Source: Verminephrobacter eiseniae EF01-2
GTDB lineage: Bacteria; Pseudomonadota; Gammaproteobacteria; Burkholderiales; Burkholderiaceae_C
Assembly: GCF_000015565.1 (NCBI RefSeq)
Contig: NC_008786.1
Span: forward strand, 4,824,501 to 4,888,500
Length of the DNA stretch: 64,000 bases
Direction: 5' to 3'
This document shows, in pieces, positions 45,183 through 54,104 of this stretch. Numbering within the stretch: position 1 is the first letter of the stretch; every line of letters begins with the position of its first letter. The notes below the pieces were generated by a model. That model did no database searches, was not told where the DNA came from, and worked only from the letters and a program-made list of their open reading frames with translations. The translations under genes and the position numbers were made by a program.

Positions 45183-46264
45183 CGCGGCGTCTGCCCTGCT
45201 GGCGCGGCCTGCCCGGCCTCCCAGGCGTCGATGTCGGCCAGGCACAGCGCGCGTGCATCGGCGCCGCCTTGCTGCTGGCGGTACCAGTGCAGGGTGCGCT
45301 GCAAAGCCTCGGCCAAGGCCCAGTGCGCGCTCACGCCCAGCGCCTGGCGGGCATGGGCGGTCTCCAGCGCCAGGGCATCCACCTCGGGCCCCGGGTCAGC
45401 CTCATTTCCATAGTCGATGGCGCATGCAGGGCCATCGCCGGCGGCCGATTCGATCAGATTGCCGACACTGACCGCCGCCTGCGGCAGCGGGCCGAAGTTG
45501 TAGGCCCCGGCCAGCGCCGGCTGCTCCCACAGGCGCTGTGCCAGGCGCAGATAGGCCGCCAGCGCTTCGAGCACATGCTGCCAGGGGCGGGTGGCCTGCC
45601 GGCGGCGGATGCGCAGGGGCTGCCCCTGGCTCCAGGCGCGCATCGCGTCGGGCAGCAGCCGGTCTTGCGCCCAGTCGCCACCGCCGATCACATTGCCGGC
45701 CCGGGCCGTGGCCACGGCCACGCCCTGCGCGGCCAGGAACGAGTCGCGGTAGCTGGCGGTCGCCAGTTCGGCGGCGGCCTTGCTCGCGCCATAGGGGTCG
45801 CTCGCGCCCAGCGCGTCGTCTTCCCGGTACGGGTAGGCCCAGGCACGGTGGCGGTAGACCTTGTCGGTGGTCACCACCACGGCCACGCGCAGATCGGCCT
45901 GGCCGCGCAGCGCGTCGAGCAGATGGACCGTGCCCATGACGTTGGTGGCAAAGGTTTGCAGCGGCGCTGCGTGGCCGGCCCGCACCAGGGCCTGGGCGGC
46001 CAGGTGCAGCACCAGTTCGGGCCGCGCGGCGCGCACGCGCCGTGCCAGGGCCGGGGCGTTGCGCAGGTCGCAAAAATGGCTGTCCAGGCCCGACCCGACC
46101 CGGGCCAGGTGAAACAGGTTGGGCGCGCCCGCAGGCGGCAGCGCAATGGCGCTGACCCGGGCGCCGAGGCGTTGCAGCCACAGCGCCAGCCAGGCGCCCT
46201 TGAAGCCGGTGTGGCCGGTCAGCAGCACGCGCTTGCCGCGCCAGAAGCCGGGGTCGGGGCGCAT
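45179..46264 (-). CDS. rfbG: CDP-glucose 4,6-dehydratase
   Basis: A 361-residue extended short-chain dehydratase that makes CDP-4-keto-6-deoxyglucose. The NAD motif is GKRVLLTGHTGFKGAWLALW, VVVTTDKVYRHRAW is typical of RfbG (TDKVY), and the catalytic Tyr-Lys lies in DPYGASKAAAELA. GNVIGGGDWAQDRLLPDAMR is a family signature. I prefer the ATG at 46264 (MRPDPGFWRGKR), which matches the family start. Two upstream ATGs would overlap rfbF. It lies 14 bp after the rfbF stop. Confidence 0.92.
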   Translation of the reverse strand: MRPDPGFWRGKRVLLTGHTGFKGAWLALWLQRLGARVSAIALPPAGAPNLFHLARVGSGLDSHFCDLRNAPALARRVRAARPELVLHLAAQALVRAGHAAPLQTFATNVMGTVHLLDALRGQADLRVAVVVTTDKVYRHRAWAYPYREDDALGASDPYGASKAAAELATASYRDSFLAAQGVAVATARAGNVIGGGDWAQDRLLPDAMRAWSQGQPLRIRRRQATRPWQHVLEALAAYLRLAQRLWEQPALAGAYNFGPLPQAAVSVGNLIESAAGDGPACAIDYGNEADPGPEVDALALETAHARQALGVSAHWALAEALQRTLHWYRQQQGGADARALCLADIDAWEAGQAAPAGQTPR

Positions 46265-46278
46265 GTCCGGCCGGCCCT

Positions 46279-47049
46279 CTACCAGCATTTCCATGGCGCC
46301 CGGCCCGAGCGCCACAGCTGTTCGAGCAGATTCTTCTCGCGCAGCGTGTCCATCGGCTGCCAAAAGCCCCGGTGCTCGAACGCGCGCAGTTGGTCGCTGC
46401 CGGCCAGCCGGGCCATCGGCTCTTGCTCCCAACTGCTGGCGTCACCGTCGATCCGGGCGATCACCTCGGGCTGGAGCACGAAGAAGCCGCCATTGATCCA
46501 GCCGCCGTCGCCGCGCGGTTTTTCTTCAAACCCGGTCACGGCCGCGCCTGCGCGCCGCAGCGCGCCGAACCGGCCCGGCGGCTGCACCGCAGTCACCGTG
46601 GCCTGGCGCCCATGGGCGCGGTGAAAGGCGAGCTGGGCGCCCATGTCCAGGTCGGCCAGGCCGTCGCCATAGGTAAAGCAAAAGGGCTCGTCCGCCGGCA
46701 GGTATTGCTGCACGCGGCGCAGGCGCCCGCCGGTCAGCGTGTGCTCGCCGGTGTCCACCAGCGTCACGCACCAAGGCTCGGCGTGGCGCTGGTGCACTTG
46801 CATGCGGTTGTGGGCCAGATCGAAGCTCACGTCGGACATGTGCAGGAAGTAGTTGGCAAAGTACTCCTTGATCAGATAGCCCCGGTGGCCCAGGCAGATG
46901 ATGAAGTCGTTCACGCCATGGGCGGCGTAGAGCTTCATGATGTGCCAAAGGATCGGCCGGCCTCCGATCTCGATCATCGGCTTGGGGGTCAGGTGCGACT
47001 CTGGCGCGATGCGGGTTCCCAGCCCGCCCGCGAGCAGTACGGCTTTCAT
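46279..47049 (-). CDS. rfbF: Glucose-1-phosphate cytidylyltransferase
   Basis: A 256-residue nucleotidyltransferase that forms CDP-glucose from CTP and glucose-1-phosphate. The N-terminal MKAVLLAGGLGTRIAPESHL and TPKPMIEIGGRPILWHIMK are diagnostic. FCFTYGDGLADLD places the metal aspartate, and GWINGGFFVLQPEV and WKCW at the end are family-typical. It is the first gene of the sugar operon. Its promoter should lie in the 260-bp region shared with motA. Confidence 0.94.
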   Translation of the reverse strand: MKAVLLAGGLGTRIAPESHLTPKPMIEIGGRPILWHIMKLYAAHGVNDFIICLGHRGYLIKEYFANYFLHMSDVSFDLAHNRMQVHQRHAEPWCVTLVDTGEHTLTGGRLRRVQQYLPADEPFCFTYGDGLADLDMGAQLAFHRAHGRQATVTAVQPPGRFGALRRAGAAVTGFEEKPRGDGGWINGGFFVLQPEVIARIDGDASSWEQEPMARLAGSDQLRAFEHRGFWQPMDTLREKNLLEQLWRSGRAPWKCW

Positions 47050-47143
47050 GCCCGCAGCATAAGCGCCGCCGGCGCGCGCCCAAAGGCGCTGTCATGGGGC
47101 AAACAGGGGCCAAATCCGGCAATCGGCGACCGGCGACCGGCAT

Positions 47144-47167
47144 CCCGGCGCCTGGGCGGGCGCCGGG
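47144..47167. other. Strong inverted repeat between rfbF and motA
   Basis: CCCGGCGCC (47144-47152) pairs perfectly with GGCGCCGGG (47159-47167). It lies in the divergent intergenic region, which also has a GGCGACC tandem pair near 47125-47138. It has no T run, so it may be structural or regulatory rather than a terminator. Confidence 0.45.
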
Positions 47168-47309
47168 CGGTTAGCAGCATTTACCGGATAAGCCCCGTTT
47201 TGACGCCCTTGTCGCGGCCTTGGGCGCCTGGCGATCCCGATACAGTCATTTCAAGGTCGAGCGCATTGACCACTGGCCTGCCCTCCTTCGTTTTTGCTGC
47301 CTGCCCCAC

Positions 47310-48170
47310 ATGTACGTCTGCATCGGCTACCTCCTCTGCCTGGGCTGCATCTTCGGCGCGTACATCTTGCATGGCGGCAATATCGGCGTGATCCTGAAGG
47401 CCTTGCCATACGAGCTCGTCATCATTGGCGGCGGCGCCCTGGGCGCCTTCGTGGTGAACAACCAGGGCAAGGTGATCAAGGCCACGCTGCGGGCGATACC
47501 GAGTGCGTTCCCTGCGTCCAGATACACCAAGGAGCGCTACATGGAACTGATGGCAATGCTCCATGAGTTGCTGCAAAAAATCCGCCGGGAGGGGCTGCTG
47601 AAGATCGAAAAGGATGTCGACGATCCCCAGGGATCGCCGATCTTCAGCAAATACCCCACGGTGGGCCGCGACCCGCGTGTGATCGAGTTCATGACCGACT
47701 ACCTGCGCATGATGGTCTCGGGCAACCTGAACGCGCACGAAATCGAGGCCCTGATGGACAGCGAAATCGACACCTACCACCAGGAATCCCATGCCCCGGT
47801 GGCGGCGCTGGCCCGGCTGGCCGGCGCCTTGCCCGCGTTCGGCATCGTCGCCGCCGTGCTCGGCGTGGTCAACACCATGAGCGCCATGGGCCAGCCGCCG
47901 GCGGTGCTCGGCGCGATGATCGGCTCGGCGCTGCTCGGCACCTTCCTGGGCATCTTGCTCGCCTATGGCGTGGTCGAGCCGTTTGGCGGTCTGCTCGAGC
48001 AAAGGGCCGACGATGCCGGCAAAGAGCTGCAATGCATCAAGTCCACGCTGCTGGCCAGCATGCAGGGCTACAACCCGGCCACGGCCATAGAGTTCGGCCG
48101 CAAGGTGCTTTTCAGCAGCGTGCGCCCGGGCTTTCTGGAACTGGAAAAGCATGTGAAGGAGCGCAAATGA
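47310..48170 (+). CDS. motA: Flagellar motor stator protein MotA
   Basis: A 286-residue membrane protein with four hydrophobic segments: YVCIGYLLCLGCIFGAYIL, the second near ELVIIGGGALGAFVV, and two near FGIVAAVLGVVNTM and ALLGTFLGILLAYGVV. The large cytoplasmic loop has RRVIEF-type charged motor residues (GRDPRVIEFMTDYLRM). It forms the proton channel with MotB. The ATG at 47310 was chosen because the first membrane segment begins there. No strong ribosome-binding site precedes it. Confidence 0.93.
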   Translation: MYVCIGYLLCLGCIFGAYILHGGNIGVILKALPYELVIIGGGALGAFVVNNQGKVIKATLRAIPSAFPASRYTKERYMELMAMLHELLQKIRREGLLKIEKDVDDPQGSPIFSKYPTVGRDPRVIEFMTDYLRMMVSGNLNAHEIEALMDSEIDTYHQESHAPVAALARLAGALPAFGIVAAVLGVVNTMSAMGQPPAVLGAMIGSALLGTFLGILLAYGVVEPFGGLLEQRADDAGKELQCIKSTLLASMQGYNPATAIEFGRKVLFSSVRPGFLELEKHVKERK

Positions 48171-49150
48171 CTGCGCCGGTTGCCGTCACGGCAGAAAAGA
48201 AACTCCAGCCCATCATCGTCCGGCGCGTGCACAGGGCCGCGCCTGCCGGGCATATGGGCACCTGGAAAATCGCCTATGCCGATTTCGTCACGGCCATGAT
48301 GGCGTTCTTTCTGCTGCTGTGGCTGCTGGGCTCGACCGCCAAGGGCGATCTGCAAGAGATTGCCGCCTACTTCGCCGCGCCGCTGGGCGCGTCGATGGTC
48401 GGCACGGACGGCGCGGGCCGCAGTTCCAGCGTGATTCCCGCAGGGGGCGAAGACCTGACGAAGGCGCTCGGCCAGAGCCGGCGCTCGGGCGCGCAGGCAT
48501 CCGGGCAGCGGCGCATCGGCCTGGACGCCGAGTACGCGCGCCAGGACCGCCAGCGCATCGAGGCCCTGCGGGCCAAGTTCGATGCGCTGATGGCCAGCAA
48601 CCCGCGGCTGAACGAATACCGCTCGCAAATCCGCATCCGCATCACGCCCGACGGCCTGCAGATACAGATCATCGACGAACAAAACCGCCCGATGTTCGAC
48701 AGCGGCAGCGCGCGCGTGCTGCCGCATATGCGCGACATACTGCACGCCATCGGCGCAGCGCTCGGCGGCGTGAAAAACCGCATCAGCCTGGCCGGCCATA
48801 CCGACGCCGTGCCCTATGGCAAATACGGCCCGCACGACGAGCCGGGCTACAGCAACTGGGAACTATCGGCCGACCGCGCCAATGCCTCGCGCCGCGAACT
48901 GGTCTCGGCCGGGATGCCGGACGACCAACTCGGCCGCGTGGTGGGCCTGGCGGCCAGCGATCCGCTGGCGCCTGACGACCCGCTCGCGCCGGCCAACCGG
49001 CGCATCTCCATCACGGTGCTGACCCACGAGGCCGAAGAGCGGCTGATGGCCCGGGAACTGCCCGCGATCACGGCGACGCAACTGCTGCATGACGCCCAGG
49101 CCAGGCCGGCCCTGCACCCCGAGCCGCCCCGCCCCGCCCCGAGCCGGTAG
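48167..49150 (+). CDS. motB: Flagellar motor stator protein MotB
   Basis: A 327-residue stator subunit. After a short cytoplasmic N terminus a single membrane helix carries the proton-binding aspartate (D39 in [20 protein letters not shown]). The C-terminal OmpA/MotB peptidoglycan-binding domain includes [13 protein letters not shown] and [17 protein letters not shown]. The ATG at 48167 overlaps the motA stop (ATGA). The C-terminal 30 residues are Pro/Ala-rich. It anchors MotA to the cell wall. Confidence 0.94.
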   Translation: MTAPVAVTAEKKLQPIIVRRVHRAAPAGHMGTWKIAYADFVTAMMAFFLLLWLLGSTAKGDLQEIAAYFAAPLGASMVGTDGAGRSSSVIPAGGEDLTKALGQSRRSGAQASGQRRIGLDAEYARQDRQRIEALRAKFDALMASNPRLNEYRSQIRIRITPDGLQIQIIDEQNRPMFDSGSARVLPHMRDILHAIGAALGGVKNRISLAGHTDAVPYGKYGPHDEPGYSNWELSADRANASRRELVSAGMPDDQLGRVVGLAASDPLAPDDPLAPANRRISITVLTHEAEERLMARELPAITATQLLHDAQARPALHPEPPRPAPSR

Positions 49151-49205
49151 CCGTTACGAATCGACAAGCCTTGCATGCAGCCATCTCCGACCGAAAGGCG
49201 ACCCT

Positions 49206-49592
49206 GTGACCACTGACCTTCGTTTTCTGATCGTCGACGACTTTTCCACCATGCGCCGCATCGTGCGCAATCTGCTCAAGGAAAGCGGGTTCACCGACGC
49301 CGACGAGGCCGAAGACGGCGTGGTGGCGCTGCACAAGCTGCGCGCCGGCAAGTTCGACTTCGTGGTGGCCGACATCAACATGCCGAACATGAACGGCTTT
49401 CAACTGCTGGCCGAGATCAAGAAAGACGGCAAGCTCAAGCACCTGCCGGTGCTGATGGTCACCGCCGAAGCCCGCAAGGAAGACATCGTGGCCGCAGCCC
49501 AGGCCGGGGCCGCCGGCTACATCGTCAAACCCTTCACCAAGGCCACGCTCGAAGAAAAAGTGAGCCTGATCCTCAAGAAAGTGGGGTTATGA
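49206..49592 (+). CDS. cheY: Chemotaxis response regulator CheY
   Basis: A 128-residue single-domain receiver. The acidic pocket D11/D12 ([13 protein letters not shown]), phosphoacceptor D56 ([13 protein letters not shown]), the T in VLMVTAEA and K in [14 protein letters not shown] are all present. Phospho-CheY binds the flagellar switch. It starts at GTG 49206 with AAAGG upstream. It lies 55 bp after motB and 4 bp before cheZ. Confidence 0.95.
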   Translation: MTTDLRFLIVDDFSTMRRIVRNLLKESGFTDADEAEDGVVALHKLRAGKFDFVVADINMPNMNGFQLLAEIKKDGKLKHLPVLMVTAEARKEDIVAAAQAGAAGYIVKPFTKATLEEKVSLILKKVGL

Positions 49593-49596
49593 CACC

Positions 49597-50220
49597 ATGA
49601 ACGACCTCCCGGACGACGACCTGCCGCCGGCCGACGTGCACCAGAAAATCGGCCTGCTGACGCGCCAACTGCACGACGCGCTCAACGAGTTGGGCTATGC
49701 CGACAAACTGCGCGACTCGATGCACGAACTGCCCGATGCCCAGAGCCGGCTGTCCTACATCGCCCGCCTGACCGGCGCAGCGGCCGAAAAGGTGCTCAGC
49801 CGCGTCGAGCAGGCCAAGGCGCAGCACGGCTACATCGCCACCGAAACGCGCCGCGTGGTGACCGCCCTGGTGCACGACCCGGTCGCCGCCGTGGCCCGGG
49901 GCGACATCATGAACTTCCTGTCCGATGTCGAGCGCGTGACCCAGGAAGCGGACATCCACCTGACCGAAATCATGATGGCGCAGGACTTCCATGACCTGAC
50001 CGGCCAGGTCATCGCCCGCGTGGTGCACCTGGCCGCCACGCTGGAAGCCCAATTGGTGCAGTTGCTGATACAAACTGCCCCGCCGGGTGCGCAAGCGCCC
50101 GCCACGGCGCTGCCGCCCCCGGCCCGCCTGCAAGGCCCGGTGGTAGACCCGGGCCACCGCACCGACGTGGTCACCGACCAATCGCAGGTCGACGACCTGC
50201 TGGCCAGCCTGGGGTTTTGA
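49597..50220 (+). CDS. cheZ: CheY-P phosphatase CheZ
   Basis: A 207-residue helical protein. The catalytic pair is in MAQDFHDLTGQVIARV (D133 and Q137), and the C-terminal CheY-binding peptide DQSQVDDLLASLGF is intact. A long amphipathic helical hairpin precedes them (residues 50-170). It dephosphorylates CheY-P. A hairpin-forming stretch (GGCGCGCCGGCCGGGCGCC) follows the stop by a few bases and may end the transcript. Confidence 0.93.
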   Translation: MNDLPDDDLPPADVHQKIGLLTRQLHDALNELGYADKLRDSMHELPDAQSRLSYIARLTGAAAEKVLSRVEQAKAQHGYIATETRRVVTALVHDPVAAVARGDIMNFLSDVERVTQEADIHLTEIMMAQDFHDLTGQVIARVVHLAATLEAQLVQLLIQTAPPGAQAPATALPPPARLQGPVVDPGHRTDVVTDQSQVDDLLASLGF

Positions 50221-50404
50221 AAACCCGGCGCGCCGGCCGGGCGCCGAAGCGGCTCCGCCCAGGGCGGCAGCGGGTCGGCAGCAGGACACCGCAGGACGAC
50301 CGCAGGACAGCAGCAGGCTGGCGCGCATGCTTATTGCATACTCCTGCGCGGCGGACCTTCCCGGAACCGTTTTTTTCCCCCTCCATCGACGACGCCACAC
50401 CACC

Positions 50405-51415
50405 ATGACCACTCGCCGCCTCTTGAGCGCCAGCCTGCTGTGCACTGCGCTGGCCTTGTCGATCGCCGCCGGGCCGGCCACGGCGCAGCCCAAGCTGCGG
50501 GTGGCGGCGATCTACACGGTGCCTTTCGAGCAGCAGTGGGCCAGCCGCATCCACAAGGCGCTGAAAGCGGCGCAGGCGCGCGGCGAGATCGACTACCGGG
50601 CCAGCGAGAATGTCGCCAACGCCGATTACGAGCGCGTGCTGCGCGAGTACGCCACCGGCGGCAACCAGCTCATCGTCGGCGAGGTCTTTGCGGTGGAGGC
50701 TGCGGCGCGCAGGGTGGCCAGGGATTTCCCCAAAACGGCGTTTCTGTTCGGCTCCTCGGGCAAGCCGCAGGCGCCCAACTTCAGCGTGTTCGACAACTAC
50801 ATCCAGGAGCCGGCCTATCTGTCGGGCATGGTCGCCGGGGGCATGACCCGATCGAACAAGATCGGCATGGTGGGCGGCTTTCCGATCCCCGAGGTGAACC
50901 GCCTGATGCAGGCTTTCATGGCCGGCGCCCGCGAGACCAACCCCAAGGTCGAGTTCACCGTGACTTTCATCAACAGTTGGTTTGACCCGCCCAAGGCCAA
51001 GGAGGCCAGCCTGGCGCTGATCGACAAGGGCGCCGACATACTCTATGCCGAGCGCTTCGGCGTGAGCGACGCCGCCCGGGAAAAAGGCAAACTGGCCATC
51101 GGCAATGTGCTCGACACGCAGCCGCAATACCCCGACACCGTGGTGACCTCGGCCCTGTGGCATATGGAGCCGAGCATCGACCGGGCCTTGAAACTGCTGC
51201 GCGAAGGCCGCTTCAGCGCCGAGGACTACGGCCCGTATTCGATGATGCGGCACAAAGGCTCGGAGCTTGCCCCGCTGGGCACTTTCGCGAACAAGGTGCC
51301 CGCCGACCTGAGCGCCAAGGTCCGGGCCAGGCAGGCGGATATCCTGGCCGGCCGGTTTACCGTGAAGATCGACGACAGCCAACCCCAATCCACGGCCGCG
51401 ACAGCCGCCAAATAA
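50405..51415 (+). CDS. BMP-family nucleoside/purine ABC transporter substrate-binding protein
   Basis: A 336-residue periplasmic binding protein of the BMP (PnrA-like) family. The signal peptide is residues 1-27 (hydrophobic LLSASLLCTALALSIAAGPA, cleavage after ATAQ-like AQ). The mature part has LRVAAIYTVPFEQQWASRIH, VGEVFAVEAAARRVA, FDNYIQEPAYLSGMVAGGM and SDAAREKGKLAIGN. The ATG at 50405 gives the best signal peptide. It heads an operon with a lipoprotein nucleosidase, an ATPase and two permeases. A purine or pyrimidine nucleoside/base ligand is inferred. Confidence 0.88.
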   Translation: MTTRRLLSASLLCTALALSIAAGPATAQPKLRVAAIYTVPFEQQWASRIHKALKAAQARGEIDYRASENVANADYERVLREYATGGNQLIVGEVFAVEAAARRVARDFPKTAFLFGSSGKPQAPNFSVFDNYIQEPAYLSGMVAGGMTRSNKIGMVGGFPIPEVNRLMQAFMAGARETNPKVEFTVTFINSWFDPPKAKEASLALIDKGADILYAERFGVSDAAREKGKLAIGNVLDTQPQYPDTVVTSALWHMEPSIDRALKLLREGRFSAEDYGPYSMMRHKGSELAPLGTFANKVPADLSAKVRARQADILAGRFTVKIDDSQPQSTAATAAK

Positions 51416-51432
51416 AAGCAAGGAACCCGGCC

Positions 51433-52404
51433 ATGCACCACACCGCGCACGCGCCACGCCCTGGCCTGATCCAACGCAGCATCCGCCGGCTGGGCCTGTG
51501 GGCGCTGGCCATGCTCGTCACCGGCTGCGCGTCGGTGCCGCCCGACAAGCAGGCGCTGCGGCTCGATGACCAGCCGCGCATCGCCGTGATCTCGGCCTTT
51601 GCGCCCGAACTCGCGCTGCTGCTGGCGCAGTTGCAGCAGCCGGTGTCGCACCGCATCGGCGGCGTGGAGTTCAGCACCGGCCTGTTGGCCGGCAAGCCGG
51701 TGGTGCTGTTCCTGTCGGGCATAAGCATGACCAATGCGGCGATGAACACGCAGCGGGTGCTGGACCGCTTCGACATCAGCCACATCATGTTCAGCGGCAT
51801 CGCCGGCGGCGTGAACCCCGGCCTGCATATCGGCGATGTCAGCGTGCCGGCGCAGTGGGGCCAGTACATGGAATGGCTGATGGCCCGCGAAGGCCCGCCC
51901 GGCCAGTACAGCGTGCCGGAATGGATGAAAAGCGAACTGCTGCCCCTGCCGGCCTTCGGCATGATGCACCCGCGTTCGGTGCAAGTGCGCTCGGCCGCCA
52001 GCCCGCAGATCAGCCAACAGTTCTGGTTTGCCGCCGATGCCCGGATGCTGGCGCTGGCGCGCAGCCTGCAAGACATCGATCTGGCGCATTGCCACGCCGG
52101 CCAATGCCTGCAACGGCGCCCGCGCGTGGTGGTGGGCGGCAACGGCGTATCCGGCCCGGCCTTCGTGGACAACAAGGCGTTTCGCGAATACACGTTCAAC
52201 ACCTTCGAGGCCCAGGTGCTGGACATGGAAACCGCCGCCACCGCGATGGTCGCGCATGGCAACGGCGTGCCTTTCATCGCCTTCCGCTCGCTCAGCGATC
52301 TGGCCGGCGGCGGCGCGGGCGACAACGAGATGGCGACCTTCATGCAGTTGGCCGCAGCCAATTCGGCCAAGGTGCTGCTGGCCTTTCTCGCCGCCTGGCA
52401 ATGA
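51433..52404 (+). CDS. Lipoprotein nucleoside phosphorylase/nucleosidase (PNP_UDP_1 family)
   Basis: A 323-residue protein with a lipoprotein signal (LWALAMLVTGC, lipidated C32) followed by an MTA/SAH nucleosidase-like domain: RIAVISAFAPELALLLAQL, FLSGISMTNAAMNTQRVLD, MFSGIAGGVNPGLHIGDV, and at the active site FEAQVLDMETAATAMVAHG and RSLSDLAGGG. It is probably exported and anchored to a membrane facing the periplasm, which is unusual for this normally cytoplasmic family. It may release bases from nucleosides for the transporter. Its stop overlaps the ATPase start by 4 bp. Confidence 0.85.
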   Translation: MHHTAHAPRPGLIQRSIRRLGLWALAMLVTGCASVPPDKQALRLDDQPRIAVISAFAPELALLLAQLQQPVSHRIGGVEFSTGLLAGKPVVLFLSGISMTNAAMNTQRVLDRFDISHIMFSGIAGGVNPGLHIGDVSVPAQWGQYMEWLMAREGPPGQYSVPEWMKSELLPLPAFGMMHPRSVQVRSAASPQISQQFWFAADARMLALARSLQDIDLAHCHAGQCLQRRPRVVVGGNGVSGPAFVDNKAFREYTFNTFEAQVLDMETAATAMVAHGNGVPFIAFRSLSDLAGGGAGDNEMATFMQLAAANSAKVLLAFLAAWQ

Positions 52405-54104
52405 CGGCGCCGGGCGCTCCCGTGCTGCGCCTGTGCGGCATCAGCAAGCGCTTTGGCCCGCTGCTGGCCAATGACGACATCAGCCTGGACTTGCAGCGCG
52501 GCCAGGTGCTGGCGCTGCTGGGCGAAAACGGCGCGGGCAAATCGACGCTGATGGCGATTTTGTTCGGGCATTACCGGGCCGACGCAGGCCATATCGAGGT
52601 CTTTGGCCGGCGCCTGCCGCCGGGCCAGCCGCGCGCGGCGCTGGCGGCGGGCATCGGCATGGTGCACCAGCACTGCACGCTGGCCGACAACCTGACGGTG
52701 CTGGACAACCTGATGCTGGGCAGCGAGCCGCTGTGGCAGCCGTTCTCGCGCCACAGCCGGGGGCGTGCCAAGCTGCTGGCCGTGGCGCGGCAGTTTGGCC
52801 TGCCGGTGCAGCCCGATGCGCGCGTGGGCAGCCTGTCGGTGGGCGAGCGCCAGCGGGTCGAGATCCTCAAGGCGCTGTACCGGGGCGCGCGCATCCTGAT
52901 CCTGGACGAGCCCACGGCCATGCTCACACCGCAAGAAAGCCAGGCGCTGTTCGACACGCTGGCGCAGATGGTGGCGCAGGGCCTGGCCATCATCTTCATC
53001 AGCCACAAGCTCGCCGAAGTGCTGCGCGTCTCGCACCGCGTGGCCGTGCTGCGCCAGGGCCGGCTGGTCGCCCAAATGCCGGCACAGGGCGCGACGCCGG
53101 GCCAGTTGGCGCAGTCGATGGTCGGCCATGCCGGCGCTGGCGCCGATCTGGCCCATCTTGCCGACCTTGCAGATACCGTCGATGCCAGCGCGCGCCGCCG
53201 CCCGGCCCTGCGGGTGGGCGCGCCGGTCTGCACGCTGCGCCAGGTCAGCACCGCCCCCGCCGGACGTGCCGGGCGCCATGGCGCCGCCAGTGCGCATGGC
53301 GACAGCGCACCCGCCGGGCGCGGGCACCTGCGCCAGGTATCACTGACGCTGCTGGCCGGCGAGATCATGGCCATTGCCGGCGTCTCGGGCAACGGGCAGC
53401 GGGCGCTGGCCGATCTGCTGTGCGGCCTGTGCGCGGCCAGCGCCGGCCAGGTGACGCTGCGCGGCGTGCCGCTGCGGGCCAGCCCGGCCTGGGTCGTGCG
53501 CCAGGGCGTGGCGCGCATCCCCGAAGACCGCCATGCCGTCGGCCTGGTGGGCGAGTTGCCGGTGTGGGAGAACGCCGTCTCCGAACGCCTGCGCAGCCGC
53601 TGGTTCGCCCACCCCTGGTTTCTGGCCTCCTGGGTCAAGCGCCGCACAGCGCACGCACATGCCCGGCGCGTGATCGACACCTTCGACGTGCGCGGCGGCG
53701 GGCCCGACGCCCCGGCCCGGTCGCTGTCGGGCGGCAACATGCAAAAGCTGATCCTGGGCCGCGCCCTGCTGCCCGTGCCGGACGGCAGCGCCGCCGCGCC
53801 GGCGCCGGGCCTGATCGTCGCGCACCAGCCCTGCTGGGGGCTGGACATTGGCGCGGTGCTGTTCGTGCAGCAGCAACTGCTGGCCGCGCGCGACGCCGGC
53901 GCGGCCGTGCTGCTGATCTCCGACGACCTCGATGAAGTGCTGGCGCTGGGCGACCGCGTGGCGGTGCTGCATGACGGGCAGTTGAGCGCGGCGCGGCCGG
54001 CGCAGGACTGGACACGCGAGGCGATCGGGCTGGCGATGGCCGGGGCCGGGGCCGGGACCAGTACCGCCGCCACGATGCAGGACGGACACCAGAGGCGGCC
54101 ATGA
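52401..54104 (+). CDS. ABC transporter ATPase, two nucleotide-binding domains (BMP system)
   Basis: A 567-residue fused ATPase like RbsA/YufO. Domain 1 has Walker A GENGAGKST, signature LSVGERQRVE and Walker B ILILDEPTAML. Domain 2 has a degenerate Walker A, GVSGNGQRA, signature LSGGNMQKL and LIVAHQPCWGLD in place of a standard Walker B, as usual in this family where one site is catalytically weak. An Ala/Gly-rich linker of about 60 residues separates the domains. It is coupled at both ends by ATGA overlaps. Confidence 0.92.
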   Translation: MTAPGAPVLRLCGISKRFGPLLANDDISLDLQRGQVLALLGENGAGKSTLMAILFGHYRADAGHIEVFGRRLPPGQPRAALAAGIGMVHQHCTLADNLTVLDNLMLGSEPLWQPFSRHSRGRAKLLAVARQFGLPVQPDARVGSLSVGERQRVEILKALYRGARILILDEPTAMLTPQESQALFDTLAQMVAQGLAIIFISHKLAEVLRVSHRVAVLRQGRLVAQMPAQGATPGQLAQSMVGHAGAGADLAHLADLADTVDASARRRPALRVGAPVCTLRQVSTAPAGRAGRHGAASAHGDSAPAGRGHLRQVSLTLLAGEIMAIAGVSGNGQRALADLLCGLCAASAGQVTLRGVPLRASPAWVVRQGVARIPEDRHAVGLVGELPVWENAVSERLRSRWFAHPWFLASWVKRRTAHAHARRVIDTFDVRGGGPDAPARSLSGGNMQKLILGRALLPVPDGSAAAPAPGLIVAHQPCWGLDIGAVLFVQQQLLAARDAGAAVLLISDDLDEVLALGDRVAVLHDGQLSAARPAQDWTREAIGLAMAGAGAGTSTAATMQDGHQRRP

